Source: Brachyhypopomus gauderio (Eukaryota; Chordata; Actinopteri; Gymnotiformes; Hypopomidae). Taken from it: a stretch of 64,000 bases of DNA. The stretch's first letter is position 1. Each line of letters starts with the position of its first letter. A program made the position numbers and the translations under genes. The notes under the pieces were generated by a model. That model was given only the letters and a program-made list of their open reading frames with translations, was not told where the DNA came from and searched no databases. Positions 37,896 through 47,726 of the stretch are shown piece by piece. The DNA is taken from contig NW_027507071.1 in NCBI RefSeq assembly GCF_052324685.1, positions 62,001 to 126,000 on the forward strand. The letters run 5' to 3'.

Positions 37896-38067
37896 GGTCT
37901 AAGGTCTCTTAACAGGGCTCCAGCTGATAAAACTGCTGGGTCAGGAAGGGGTCCTAAAAAACAAAAACTATCAGTCCTACCAACCGCTAAAAAGGCGTGG
38001 GCGATGTTAAAACAACAGAACATGAGAGGGAGTATGTTATTTCGAATATCATCATCACAGACGTGAT

Positions 38068-38377
38068 GTTATTCGCGATAACACATGCCCTCAAGTGTTC
38101 TATTGCTTTCATACAACAATTTTTACAAAATAAAGAGGATAAATCAAAGAAGCCCTGAATTTCATATTGAATATGCTTTAATATTGACAATATCTTCCAC
38201 CAAAAACTAGTTCCACATGTATAACGAGTGCTGTCTCTCGTTATAAAGTATTGTCAATATTAAGACATATTCAGTATGACATTTAGGGCTTCTATGACTT
38301 ATTTTCTTTCTTTATTTTGTAAAAACTGTTGTATAAAAGCAACTCTCGAGGTTGTGTGTTATGTTATCATGAATAAC
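38068..38377. repeat. Foldback element, 310 bp
   Basis: Two arms of about 130 bases face each other (38068-38195 and 38246-38377). Shared blocks include ATTGACAATA, GAAGCCCTGAATTTCATA and a TTTTTACAAAATAAAG-type stretch in inverse. The outer ends read GTTATTCGCGATAAC and, inverted, GTTATTCATGATAAC. I found no clear target duplication. Confidence 0.7.
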
Positions 38378-38563
38378 ACAGTCCCTCTCTATTGCTTAAT
38401 TATACCAAATTATATTATTAAAATACTCACCTGGGTATGCTCGATAGAATGTAGACTTAACACAGCTTCGTCCTGGTGCCTTTGGCTTCCGTACCACAAG
38501 TTCATCTATGGGTTCTGGACGAATCCCCTTTAACAAATGCAGAAACAGTCACCAGAAGAGTTA

Positions 38564-38740
38564 CCAGTTAATTAAAACACCTGCCCTGTAGCTACCTTCA
38601 CTGGCCATTTTATCAGGTCAATACATCACAGTGACCTTAAGTGTACAATTACTGTCTGCAGAGCCGCAGCTGATCTGCAAAATACCCCCTCTGTACCACA
38701 TTCACAGCAGTGACACTGACATTGTTTGGTATATCAGACA
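38564..38740. repeat. Fish interspersed repeat fragment, with second copy at 39785-39842
   Basis: The block GCTACCTTCACTGGCCATTT with a preceding GTTACCAGTTAATTA is repeated with changes at 39785-39842. It resembles the terminus of a widespread fish DNA element that ends in CACTGGCCACTTTATTAGG, recalled from general knowledge. Confidence 0.45.
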
Positions 38741-39059
38741 TAACAGTCCCATGCAAGTATGGGAATGTCATATATAGTATAAGTATATAGCATGGGGCGT
38801 ACACGGGCACTAATATACTGTGAAGACCAACTGCTTGACTGCAGGATGCAACTGTTTACCAACAATTTGAACCTGCAAACTTTAAACTATCAAACTGGTT
38901 CAGACATCTTACCTGGTTCCTTGGTCTGTGCCATGTTTGAAGGACACTAGTGCATGATAGTGGTGGTGGCACTGTTTTTGCCCCCATTGTGCTGTAGTGT
39001 GCAGCTTGAAAAAGCAGTGCAACCAAATGGTTACACAAAGCCGAAGCTGTTTAACACCA

Positions 39060-40490
39060 CAGGCTTCATAACTGCTTGCAGTACAACCTTGAAAGAAAGA
39101 ACAACAACATTAGAATAAAAGATGCAGATGTTACACTATAAGAATACACTCACTCATAAGGAATGGTTAAGTTAAAAAAATCTAATTCTCACAATTTTCC
39201 ACTTAAGTGTAGCAGATTGGCAAAAACATTTTCCCCTATTTCAGTGAAAAAAATGGAGCCGCAAAGCTTAAAAGACTTTGAATCACTGGATGCCAATTAT
39301 CACCCAAACCGTTTCCATAACTACAAGCCCAAAACTTACCTCAATCCACTAAAACAGCATACAAGATCTGTAGGGAGTTCAGACTAGTCGATATGATTCA
39401 AGACATAGAACTTAAGGATTCAGGTGACTCTTGACTTTCAGTAATTAATAGCCACATTAGTATTGCAGCTTCAGTTTAAAACTAAAGCAAAATTTGGAAA
39501 CCCAACATGTATTGGCTGATCAATGTAACTGAAAGGAACAAATTATAAACTTTAAACTGTCCAAAACTGCACCCTATTCACTACATAGTTTTGAGATTAG
39601 TTTTTTTTGTGTGCCTGAAATTAAACTGAGGAACAGTTTAAATCCTACCATGCACTGCATTAGACTTAGGTGTCCAATGATGTGGCAATCCTTACAGCAG
39701 TCCTGAGGACCCCACAGCATTAACATTTCTGCATTTGCCCTCATTTAGTGAACCTGATTCTACTCATTTGTGATATACAAAGAGTTGCCAGTTTATTAGA
39801 ACACTTGCCCTGTAGCTACCTTCACTGGTCATGTTATCAGGTGTGTAAGAAGAAATAAAATATAATGCACTAGAGGGCACCGGCTAATGCATGTGGATGT
39901 TTCTAAGGAATACGGAGTAGGGCATCGTTTCGGACTCCTGAACATTGAGAAACCTGTAGTGTATGGGGCTCCTCGTTTTTTCTCATCGACCGGTAACACC
40001 TTGCCTGCACCACTACTTCCTCATTCACTATATCTGACACTGCATTTGAAAGGGGGAGAGTTAGCTTGATTAGCTTACTGACAACTTCACCTGTGGAGAG
40101 CTTGTTACAGACACATCTTGACATTCTCATTTAAAACTGAAAATATGCTGTACTACTTTGTTACATTAACGTTAGATAAATAGCCCTCCGTTAACAGCTA
40201 CTTGCTATAATTACCACTAGTTAACAGGTTTGTTAGCTACTAGCTAGTACAGAGTAGGCTAACTTAGTTAGCTAACTAATGTTTGCAAGTCACTTACCTT
40301 GGGCGCCCAATGGAGAATGGGTTCTTCCTGGAGTTTTTCCTTGCCATGGTCATTTTTTACGGGGTATATACAGAATATTAAGACAACATGAGGGTTAAGA
40401 GAAAACCCTCAACAAACATAAGCTACCATAAACGCATACAATTTTGTACACATGAAAAGCTTGTATTAATATACAGAATCCACTGCCATT
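39060..40490. other. Mostly intronic or unassigned sequence
   Basis: Apart from the Cys/Arg-rich exon remnant near 39960-40060 of the decayed YqaJ gene, no gene is supportable. AT-rich repeats and TAGCTAGCTA-like runs near 40200-40280 resemble the 5' part of the intact relative near 53100. The outer end of the older element may lie in this region. Confidence 0.45.
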
Positions 40491-40491
40491 T

Positions 40492-43400
40492 TAGATAGAT
40501 AGATAGATAGATACATACTTTATTGATCCCGAAGGAAATTTAGCAGCCAGTAGCAGTTACACCAAACAGTTAAGGAGACACACAGCAATTTCACAAAAAC
40601 GTATATGACATTCACAAACAATACAAAGACTATACAATACAAGTGTACAATTATCCAGTATCCCGACCAGATTGGTAAAACTGGAAAAAAATGTGCAATG
40701 ACCAGTAGTGCAATGAATGGCATGTGCTTAAAAGTGTCAAAGTGTCGAAAGTATAAAAGTGTAAAAGTGTCAAAGTGTCGAAGTGACCATGATGGAGTGT
40801 CATCTGTCCCCCTCCCTCTTCCGACTCCACTGGGAGGAGTTGAAGAGTCTAATCGCTCTCGGGACAAATGATTTTCTGAGTCTGTCTGTGGAGCTGCTCT
40901 GTGACAGGAACCTGCCACTGAACTTGCTCCTCTGGTCCATAATGATGGTGTGCAGTGGGTGACCATCATCCTCCATGATGGAGAGCAGTTTGCGCATTGA
41001 TCTCCTCTCCACCACCGTAACCACAGAGTCCAGCTCCACACCAACTACAGACCCTGCACGCCTGACCAGCTTGTCCAATCGCATCTCGTCCCTCTTCTTG
41101 ATGCTCCCTCCCCAGCACACCACAGCGTAGAAGAGGCAGCTGGACACTACAGTCTGATAGAACATCTGCAGGAGCTTCCTACAGATGTTGAATGACCCCA
41201 GCCTCCTCAGAAAGTAGAGCCGGCTCTGCCCCTTTCTGTACAGGAAGTCTGTGTTGGTAGACCAGTCCAGCCTATCATCCAGGTGTAGACCGAGATACCT
41301 GTAGGTCTTCACCATCTCCACATCAACCCCCTCAATAGAGACAGGCTGTGTGGGTGGTCTGGTCCTGCGGAAGTCCACCACCATCTCCTTGGTCTTGGAG
41401 GTGTTAAGCAGCAGGTTGTTCCTGTTGCACCATGCTGCAAAGTCACCCACCAGGTGTCTGTACTCCTCCTCCTGTCCTCCTTGTACACAGGCCACAATGG
41501 CAGTATCGTCCGAAAACTTCTGCATGTGGCACGTCTCAGAGTTGTACTGAAAGTCTGAGGTGTAGAGTGTAAAGAGGAATGGAGAGAGTACAGTCCCCTG
41601 TGGAGCTCCTGTGCTGCTGACCACAGTCTCAGATGTACAGTCCTTCAGCCTGACGTACTGAGGTCTGCCAGTGAGGTAGTCGGTGATCCAGGAGACTAGG
41701 TGCGGATCCACCTTCATCCTCACCAGCTTGTCTCTTAGTAGGAGGGGCTGTATGGTGTTGAAGGCGCTGGAGAAGTCAAAAAACATGACTCTCACAGCAC
41801 TGCCCCCCCTGTCCAGGTGAGAGTGGGTCCGGTGGAGAAAGTACAGTACGGCATCCTCCACCCCCACTTTTTCTCTATAGGCAAACTGCAGAGGGTCCAT
41901 TGCATGTTGGACCTTGGGTCTGAGCTGGTGTAGAAGCAGACGTTCCAGGGTCTTCATGACGTGTGATGTAAGTGCGACTGGCCTGAAGTCATTGAGCTCA
42001 CTGGGGTGCGGTTTCTTTGGTACTGGAACCAAGCAAGATGTCTTCCACAGTGTGGGGACCCTCCGCAAGCGCAGACTCAGGTTGAAGATGTGCTGTAGGG
42101 GGGCCCCAAGCTCAGCAGCACAGGACTTCAGTAGTCTGGGACACACCCTATCTGGTCCAGCTGCCTTCCTAGAGTGGAGTCTCCTCAGCTCACCTCTGAC
42201 CTGTTCTGTAGTGAAGATGAGTGGAGGGGGAGACAGGGGGGCTGCAATGGTCTGCTGGGTGTGAAGAAGGTGAGAAGAGGGGGGAGTGGGGGCTGTCCTG
42301 TCTCTGTTGTCTGCCCATGGGGGGGGTGCATGAATAACAATAGGAGAAGGTGAGGTGTTGATGTCCAGGCAGTCAGAGACTGAAGTAGCAGGAGAAAAGA
42401 TGAGGGGGGAAGTGGAGGAAGTGTCAGCTGGAGCCATAGGGTCTTGAGCAGGGCAGTCAAACCGGTTATAGAAGGTGTTGAACTCGTTGGCTCTCTCACC
42501 GTCACCATCTGTGGCACTGTTCACCCTCTGCTTGCAGCCTGTGATGGTCTTCATACCATTCCATACCTCCCTCATGTTATTTTCCCTCAGCTTCTGCTCC
42601 ACCTTCTTCCTGTAGGAGTCCTTGGCCTCTCGCAAGTGGACTTTGAGCTCCCTCTGTACACTCCTAAGCTCCTCCTGGTTGTTGTCTTTAAAGGCCCTCT
42701 TCTTTTTGTTCAGAAGGCCTTTAACACTGCTGGTTATCCAGGGCTTGTTGTTGGCAAAGCAGCGTACAGTTTTCACAGGAACAACCACGTCCATGCAGAA
42801 GTTCATGTAGTCCGTCATGCAGTGTGTCATCCCCTCGATGTCCTCTCCATATGGCTCCTGCAGAACACTCCATTCAGTGGACTCGAAGCAGTCCCTGAGA
42901 GCCTCTTCAGCACCAGGAGACCATTTCCTGAAGGAGCGTGTTGATGCAGGTTGTCTACGGACCTGGGGCGTGTACTGGGGCTGCAGGTAGACCAGGTTGT
43001 GGTCAGATTTTCCAAGAGGGGGGAGGGGTGTGGCAGTGTAAGCTTCCTTTACATTAGAGTACAGGAGATCAATGGTTCTGTTTTTCCTAGTGGGACAGTC
43101 AACATACTGGTGGAAAGCAGTGAGTACTGAGTCCAGCGTGATGTTGTTAAAGTCCCCGGAAATTGCTATGTAGGCCTGCGGATAGCGAGTCTGTAGTCTT
43201 GCGATGGATGAGTGAATGACGTCACAAGCGATCTCAGCGTCAGCACGAGGAGGAACGTAAACACAAACAACAATGGCGTGCGATAGCTCTCTGGGCATGT
43301 AGTAGGGCCGTAGACTCACCGCCAACAGTTCAACATCTCGGCAGCAGATGATCTCCTTTACAGTCACATGCCCCGGGTTACACCATCTGTTGTTCACATA

Positions 43401-43976
43401 CAGCACGAGCCCCCCGCCTTTGGATTTGCCGCTCTGTTTTGCGTCCCTATCCGCTCTCACGGTGGTGAAGCCGGGAATGTCCACGTTAGCATCGGGAATG
43501 TTGCTGGTTAGCCACGTTTCCGTAAAGCACAGAATGCTACACTCCCGGTACAGCCGCTGGCTACTCACCAGCGCCGCCAGTTCGTCCGTCTTGTTGGTCA
43601 GTGAGTTCACATTCCCCATCACCACGGAGGGAATCGATGGTTTAAACCTCCAGCGTTTCTCAATGCGCTTAGCCTTTAGCTTAGCTCCAGCTCTACACCC
43701 GCGGTAGGGTCTGCGTAGCTCCGCCGGGATTTGATGCATCTGGCCGGTGCGTCCCTTTGTTCTAAGCGCCAGGAGCTCGTCCCTCTTGTACACAAAACTT
43801 GTTCTTGACGTGGTCGCGATAGTAGATTCCATGTCCATAGGACACACTAACTTATCACTAAACTAGCGATAACACCAATCAAAGATTGAAAAGTGAAGAA
43901 AAGTGGCTAAAAAAGTTCACGAAGACGGAGCTACTGGAGTAGGCAGCCGCTCCTCACGGCGCCGGAAACGCCGTGT
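40492..43976 (-). mobile_element. Near-full-length non-LTR retrotransposon (L2/CR1-like)
   Basis: The 3' end on the minus strand consists of CCTTCGGGATCAATAAAGTA followed by a TATC microsatellite (40492-40512), a 3' terminus characteristic of fish LINEs of this type. The 5' end lies near 43976, in a GC-rich leader (GGCGCCGTGAGGAGCGG on the minus strand) about 130 bases upstream of the ORF. One long open frame fills the element, so it may still be competent for retrotransposition. No clear target duplication was found, which is common in this group. Confidence 0.88.
40800..43838 (-). CDS. LINE endonuclease-reverse transcriptase polyprotein, about 1,012 aa
   Basis: This enzyme nicks the target DNA and reverse transcribes its own RNA onto the nick. 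The N-terminal third is an APE-like endonuclease: GNVNSLTNKTDEL, CFTETWLT, SGDFNNI and the terminal GKSDHNLVYLQ motif carrying the SDH catalytic residues. The reverse transcriptase follows from about residue 530: RKAAGPDRVCPRLLK, FRPVALTSHVMKTLER, FFDFSSAFNTIQP with the first Asp, GAPQGTVLSPFLFTLY, and the catalytic box as FSDDTAIV. The C-terminal part has YLGLHLDDRLDWSTNT. There is no stop or frameshift. The first in-frame Met (43838) is taken as start; a second Met lies two codons later. The L2/CR1 clade is inferred. Confidence 0.9.
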   Translation of the reverse strand: MDMESTIATTSRTSFVYKRDELLALRTKGRTGQMHQIPAELRRPYRGCRAGAKLKAKRIEKRWRFKPSIPSVVMGNVNSLTNKTDELAALVSSQRLYRECSILCFTETWLTSNIPDANVDIPGFTTVRADRDAKQSGKSKGGGLVLYVNNRWCNPGHVTVKEIICCRDVELLAVSLRPYYMPRELSHAIVVCVYVPPRADAEIACDVIHSSIARLQTRYPQAYIAISGDFNNITLDSVLTAFHQYVDCPTRKNRTIDLLYSNVKEAYTATPLPPLGKSDHNLVYLQPQYTPQVRRQPASTRSFRKWSPGAEEALRDCFESTEWSVLQEPYGEDIEGMTHCMTDYMNFCMDVVVPVKTVRCFANNKPWITSSVKGLLNKKKRAFKDNNQEELRSVQRELKVHLREAKDSYRKKVEQKLRENNMREVWNGMKTITGCKQRVNSATDGDGERANEFNTFYNRFDCPAQDPMAPADTSSTSPLIFSPATSVSDCLDINTSPSPIVIHAPPPWADNRDRTAPTPPSSHLLHTQQTIAAPLSPPPLIFTTEQVRGELRRLHSRKAAGPDRVCPRLLKSCAAELGAPLQHIFNLSLRLRRVPTLWKTSCLVPVPKKPHPSELNDFRPVALTSHVMKTLERLLLHQLRPKVQHAMDPLQFAYREKVGVEDAVLYFLHRTHSHLDRGGSAVRVMFFDFSSAFNTIQPLLLRDKLVRMKVDPHLVSWITDYLTGRPQYVRLKDCTSETVVSSTGAPQGTVLSPFLFTLYTSDFQYNSETCHMQKFSDDTAIVACVQGGQEEEYRHLVGDFAAWCNRNNLLLNTSKTKEMVVDFRRTRPPTQPVSIEGVDVEMVKTYRYLGLHLDDRLDWSTNTDFLYRKGQSRLYFLRRLGSFNICRKLLQMFYQTVVSSCLFYAVVCWGGSIKKRDEMRLDKLVRRAGSVVGVELDSVVTVVERRSMRKLLSIMEDDGHPLHTIIMDQRSKFSGRFLSQSSSTDRLRKSFVPRAIRLFNSSQWSRKREGDR

Positions 43977-44627
43977 TTTGTTATGAACCATTCATTTTAA
44001 AGATGGCTGCAGACTTGGCAAAGACTAGAGTAAACTAATTGAAGACAGGAACATGACACAGATGAAACATGACAAACGAGGGGCTGAACAGGCATGGAAC
44101 AGGTAAACAATACAAGGAAGGGGAACACTGAGGGTGAGAAGTGTCTCACCCCGCGGAGTGCTCTGACCCAAATGGGCAGCCAGGACAGGAAACTGGTTGG
44201 GGCAAGGGAACAGGATTGAGGAGTAGAGCAAACGTGGGGGGTCTGGTTGAGACATAGGAATGAGCCTGGGGGAGACAGAGCGGATAACGGAGGAAGACAG
44301 ATGGAAGTCAAGAAGAGAGGGGTCTGGGAGTAGGGGAAGAGGTTAACACAATGGTAAGAATCCTCAAGATGACAAACATGCACAGGGACCAGATGGACAG
44401 CTGCATGGCTGGACGAGTGCAGGCCCCAGGCGGGCCTCTGGAACGGGTGCAGGCCCCAGGCGGGCCTCTGGAACAGGTCTCGCTGTGGCAGATGATACGG
44501 TGTAATAGGGCAGCGCTGTAGCTGACAAGATGGTGTCCGGGGGGGGGGGGGGGGGGGGGGGGTTGTTTTCAAACAGCATCTGTATACTTCTCTGTATATT
44601 TGATAAGTGTTTACTGTTTTCGTTTTT

Positions 44628-44664
<37 letters not shown>

Positions 44665-45046
44665 TATATATATATATTGAATTGCAGTACCTTTTTAAAT
44701 TTTGTTTTTATTTCTTACATTACCAGCATTAACTCCTTGTCAATGTGAAAACTGTTATTATTTGGCTTCCCTCTTAGGTATGTTACAGTACTCTATAAAA
44801 TGTGCACATAATGACAATTACACTGTTTTAAGCTTTTAATTTTTTTTTCCAATAAATGTTGAGCATATTGTAATATTTTACATATTTTTTAAATGCTCTT
44901 TTAATTACAAAATTTTCACAATTGTTTCAGCCAAACCCATGACCTTGCCATTGCTAGTGCTTTGCTTAGTAGCAAATATGTACCATTAAGTTAATAATTG
45001 TGCCATTCACATATTTTTTATTTTTATATATTCTGCAACATTCTAG
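43977..45046. other. Non-coding stretch with simple repeats
   Basis: No gene supported. A 28-base block with GTGCAGGCCCCAGGCGGGCC is repeated twice in tandem at about 44418-44474. A G homopolymer of about 24 bases lies near 44538-44562, and a CA/TG dinucleotide run near 44630-44660 followed by TA repeats. Long frames here (VCVCVC-type) are products of the repeats. Confidence 0.6.
44538..44562. repeat. G homopolymer
   Basis: An uninterrupted run of about 24 G after GTCC. It could fold into G-quadruplex structures and is prone to length errors. Confidence 0.9.
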
Positions 45047-46302
45047 AGTAAGGGGGGATCAGGGAGTTGAGAATGTCCAGATAGCACGCTTCATGTTCAG
45101 TCCGTGGTACTGGGAGGAGCAGTTTCATTTCTGGAAAAAGTGTCCACAACCAGCGGTGCGTTTAAACCAAAATATGTATCAGACATTCTCATATTCTCTT
45201 TAATCCTGTGAAGATCTCTGAGATTAAGGATACACAAACTGTAGTCTTGTTTTCAAGTAACATTGTAGGCTTTGATGATTTTTCTGCTCTTAATGTAACA
45301 ATTAACGCTTTTAGTTGATTAAAAATTACATGCTTTTACCTGTGTTTTGGCCTTAACCCAAATTTTAATGTTATTCAGGAATTCTAACATGCTTTCTATA
45401 AGTAATTATTTCGAAACAGGACCATTCCATATTGTAAATGGAGGTTACTACAGCAGTACTTACTGTCTTCTGAGGTGCAGTACTTTTACTTTTTAGTATC
45501 GAGAGATTATGGAGAGATGTGTGGACTGCAGTGACCAGCGTGTACTATGATGTCCTCCACTATCTTGAGGAAGGCAACTATCTTGACATGGCAGACCAAA
45601 CATACATTTTCTGTTGCCATTATACCTTTGTACCAAGACTTCAAGATGACCTAGACATTTTTCAAGATGGCTGGGACAATCACCAGAAGGCAACAGGACT
45701 CCAAACCAACTGTGGGCAATAGGACACGTTTATCAGCCAGTTCAGGAGCCCCAAAATGAGGAGGTGGGTATGTTGTTACCCATCACATGTCTGTATTTAC
45801 TCTAATACACTTGGAAGTTTTTTTGATTCAACACTGACCCTGGATTACCCAGTCCTGCATATTTTTGTGTATTTCTTCCTCTAACACACCTCCTTAACCT
45901 AATAGAGGGTTTGTTAATGAACGTATTTGGTGGTATGGATGCAGGGTAAATAGTAACATGTAGGGCATGAGGTACTCCAGGACCAGGGTTTAGAACCCCT
46001 GGTTTAAGCCAGGTCAGGTTTAAGTACTATAAGAAATCTCAAACTATTGGTTGGTACAACGCACTTCCTTGATTTTTGCTTTTTTATTTTTTATCTAGGC
46101 ATTGGACATCCCAGAGATTGACTGGGAGAGCAGTGGGTTACCTCACATTAGAAATGCTGGAATTCATGTTGCTGCAACAGGCTGTCCACTTACAGCAGAG
46201 CAGTTTACAGCACTCAGAGACCTCATTGACCCCAGAGCAACATCACAGTCACGTGGTGCTGACATCTACATGGCTGCTGTGCAGTTCTACCAGACTCTTT
46301 GA
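45047..46302 (+). pseudogene. Integrase-like DDE protein (retroviral-integrase fold), broken
   Basis: Three exons with sound splice sites. Exon 45047-45155 reads RVRGDQGVENVQIARFMF, with the catalytic Asp of the DxGxEN motif. It then needs a 2-base shift to continue as VRGTGRSSFISGKSVHNQ. Exon 45497-45763 reads IERLWRDVWTAVTSVYYDVL, with the catalytic Glu, and FCCHYTFVPRLQDDLDIF. A deletion at NHQKA shifts the frame before PNQLWAIGHVYQP. Exon 46099-46302 reads LDIPEIDWESSGLPH and ends IYMAAVQFYQTL. The order and motifs match a multi-copy fish family of integrase-core proteins that I associate with IS3EU-type transposons. Upstream exons were not found. Confidence 0.75.
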
Positions 46303-47600
46303 GTGAGAGGTTTATGAATGTGTTTTGGAGGATGATGGGGGTGAAGGCAAGAAAACTGCTGCAGTGGATCGTTTTCAAATAGAAAAGACTGGAAATGTTA
46401 AGACACTATTGCCTTAAACATTTAAGTTTTCATCAATGTCTTAAAACTAGTAGTTTCCTAATAGGAAGTATAAAGATATCCCATAAAAGCTTAAATGTAT
46501 TCATTACAATTTTATTTGTAATTCACAATGTCAAGTAGAACACAAATAAAAGTTTATGTACTTCCAAGATTGTCACTTGTGACCAATATTTTGTTAATGA
46601 AAGGTGGTGTATGGTAACAAAAAAGGGTTTATGCATTACAGTAGAGAAACACTTCTCTGCAGAATGTAAACAGACATTCAAAGACATGCACAATTGTAAC
46701 AATGCTTGCACAGTCAGCATGTTAATAAAAGTAATAATAAAAATTAGTGGTGGGCCGTTAACGGCATTAACGCCGATAACGGCCCACCACTAATATATAT
46801 ATATTTATGTCTATATAGGATATATATATGGTAAAATGTAACCATGGTCAAAGAAAATTTTTTCCACTTAGAAAATAAACAGATCCTCTAGAGCAGGGGT
46901 CACCAACATGGCGCCCGCAAGGACGTCATGAGTCGCCCGCGGGCCTGTTCTAAAAATAGCTCATCTTGAGCTGCATCTTTTTTTTTTTTTTGCTACTATT
47001 AGAGATTGTCCGCGATTACTAGCTAGCGGGCTATGTAAATAATGTACTCGCCAACCAACAAACAATAGCAAAATGTAACGCAATCACCATAATTGTACTG
47101 TCCTTCCAACTTTGCACTGTGCAGAGGAGGAACTGGCAGCAAGGTTGAACACTTCTCTTCCATTAATACTCTGAATACCACAGGTTGTCCACAGGTTTAA
47201 TAACGTAGAAAGTGTGAAACTGAATAAAAACTACAACAAAATACAATTACAACATATACTATTGTAATAATACACGGTCCCTACAGTGTAACATAGCATA
47301 CATTGACACTGTATTAGTGCACTATAAACATTTGGCTTCAATAATATATGACAGCTACAGAATAAATTTATCTGATATTGCAATATATCACGATAGAACT
47401 AAATATAAGTAAATAAACAATATACATACAGACAATACCACGAAAGACGAAGGCAGATGCATGTGGATTATCTGTCAGTCATCAAACACATGTAAAACAT
47501 CCATGAACTTTCTACTTCCTGTGATGTTACTGACTATTTACAAAATCACCAATAGGAGGTGCTAAAGCTACACTTACAACACTAACAGCACAAGCTGCTC
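46303..47600. other. Non-coding, with transposon ends
   Basis: Besides the palindrome at 46743-46796, a hAT-like terminus CAGGGGTCACCAACATGGCG starts at about 46895. Its partner end was not located. The remainder is AT-rich without a gene. Confidence 0.45.
46743..46796. repeat. Perfect-like palindrome, minimal hAT end pair
   Basis: The left half TAGTGGTGGGCCGTTAACGG and the right half are inverted copies with one mismatch, joined by GCATTAACGC. This is the known appearance of hAT ends beginning TAGTGGTGGGCCGTTA fused head to head. It is followed by TA repeats that hide any target duplication. Confidence 0.65.
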
Positions 47601-47726
47601 CGTGCACAAGATAGCGTCCATTCTGTTTCCGGCATTTGAGGGTGTGCATGAGAAGTTCCGGTCTGAGCACTTCCGTGGTTTTAGTATTAATATCAACACG
47701 AAGAGATAGTGAGCTAGTTGGAAATA

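Larger units (their letters stand above)
35969..40130 (-). pseudogene. SWIM zinc-finger / YqaJ-like nuclease gene, decayed copy
   Basis: Exon pieces in order on the minus strand: a Cys/Arg-rich segment (ARCYRSMRKNEEPH, about 39960-40060); a SWIM-type finger exon (about 38900-39060, CNHLVALLFQAAHYST, with stops upstream of it); a short exon at 38431-38527 (GIRPEPIDELVVRKPK); and the last exon from about 37957 down to 35969, which contains the YqaJ lambda-exonuclease-like domain. The domain shows PRLTSSRFGEVC, IHPDAPYLGTSPDAKVYD (metal-binding Asp) and GLAEVKCPN (Glu and Lys). An L1-type insertion splits the last exon and an in-frame TAA follows FPQLPVHG. The order matches the better copy at 50782-53373. 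It is not functional. It is the likely second gene of the transposon whose transposase forms the array. Confidence 0.82.

Noticed and set aside
42185-43707. Several plus- and minus-strand frames within the LINE
   Set aside because: Shadows of the 1,012-codon endonuclease/RT frame.
44364-44665. VCVCVC- and Pro-rich reading frames
   Set aside because: They arise from the dinucleotide repeat and the G homopolymer, with no splice context or domain.
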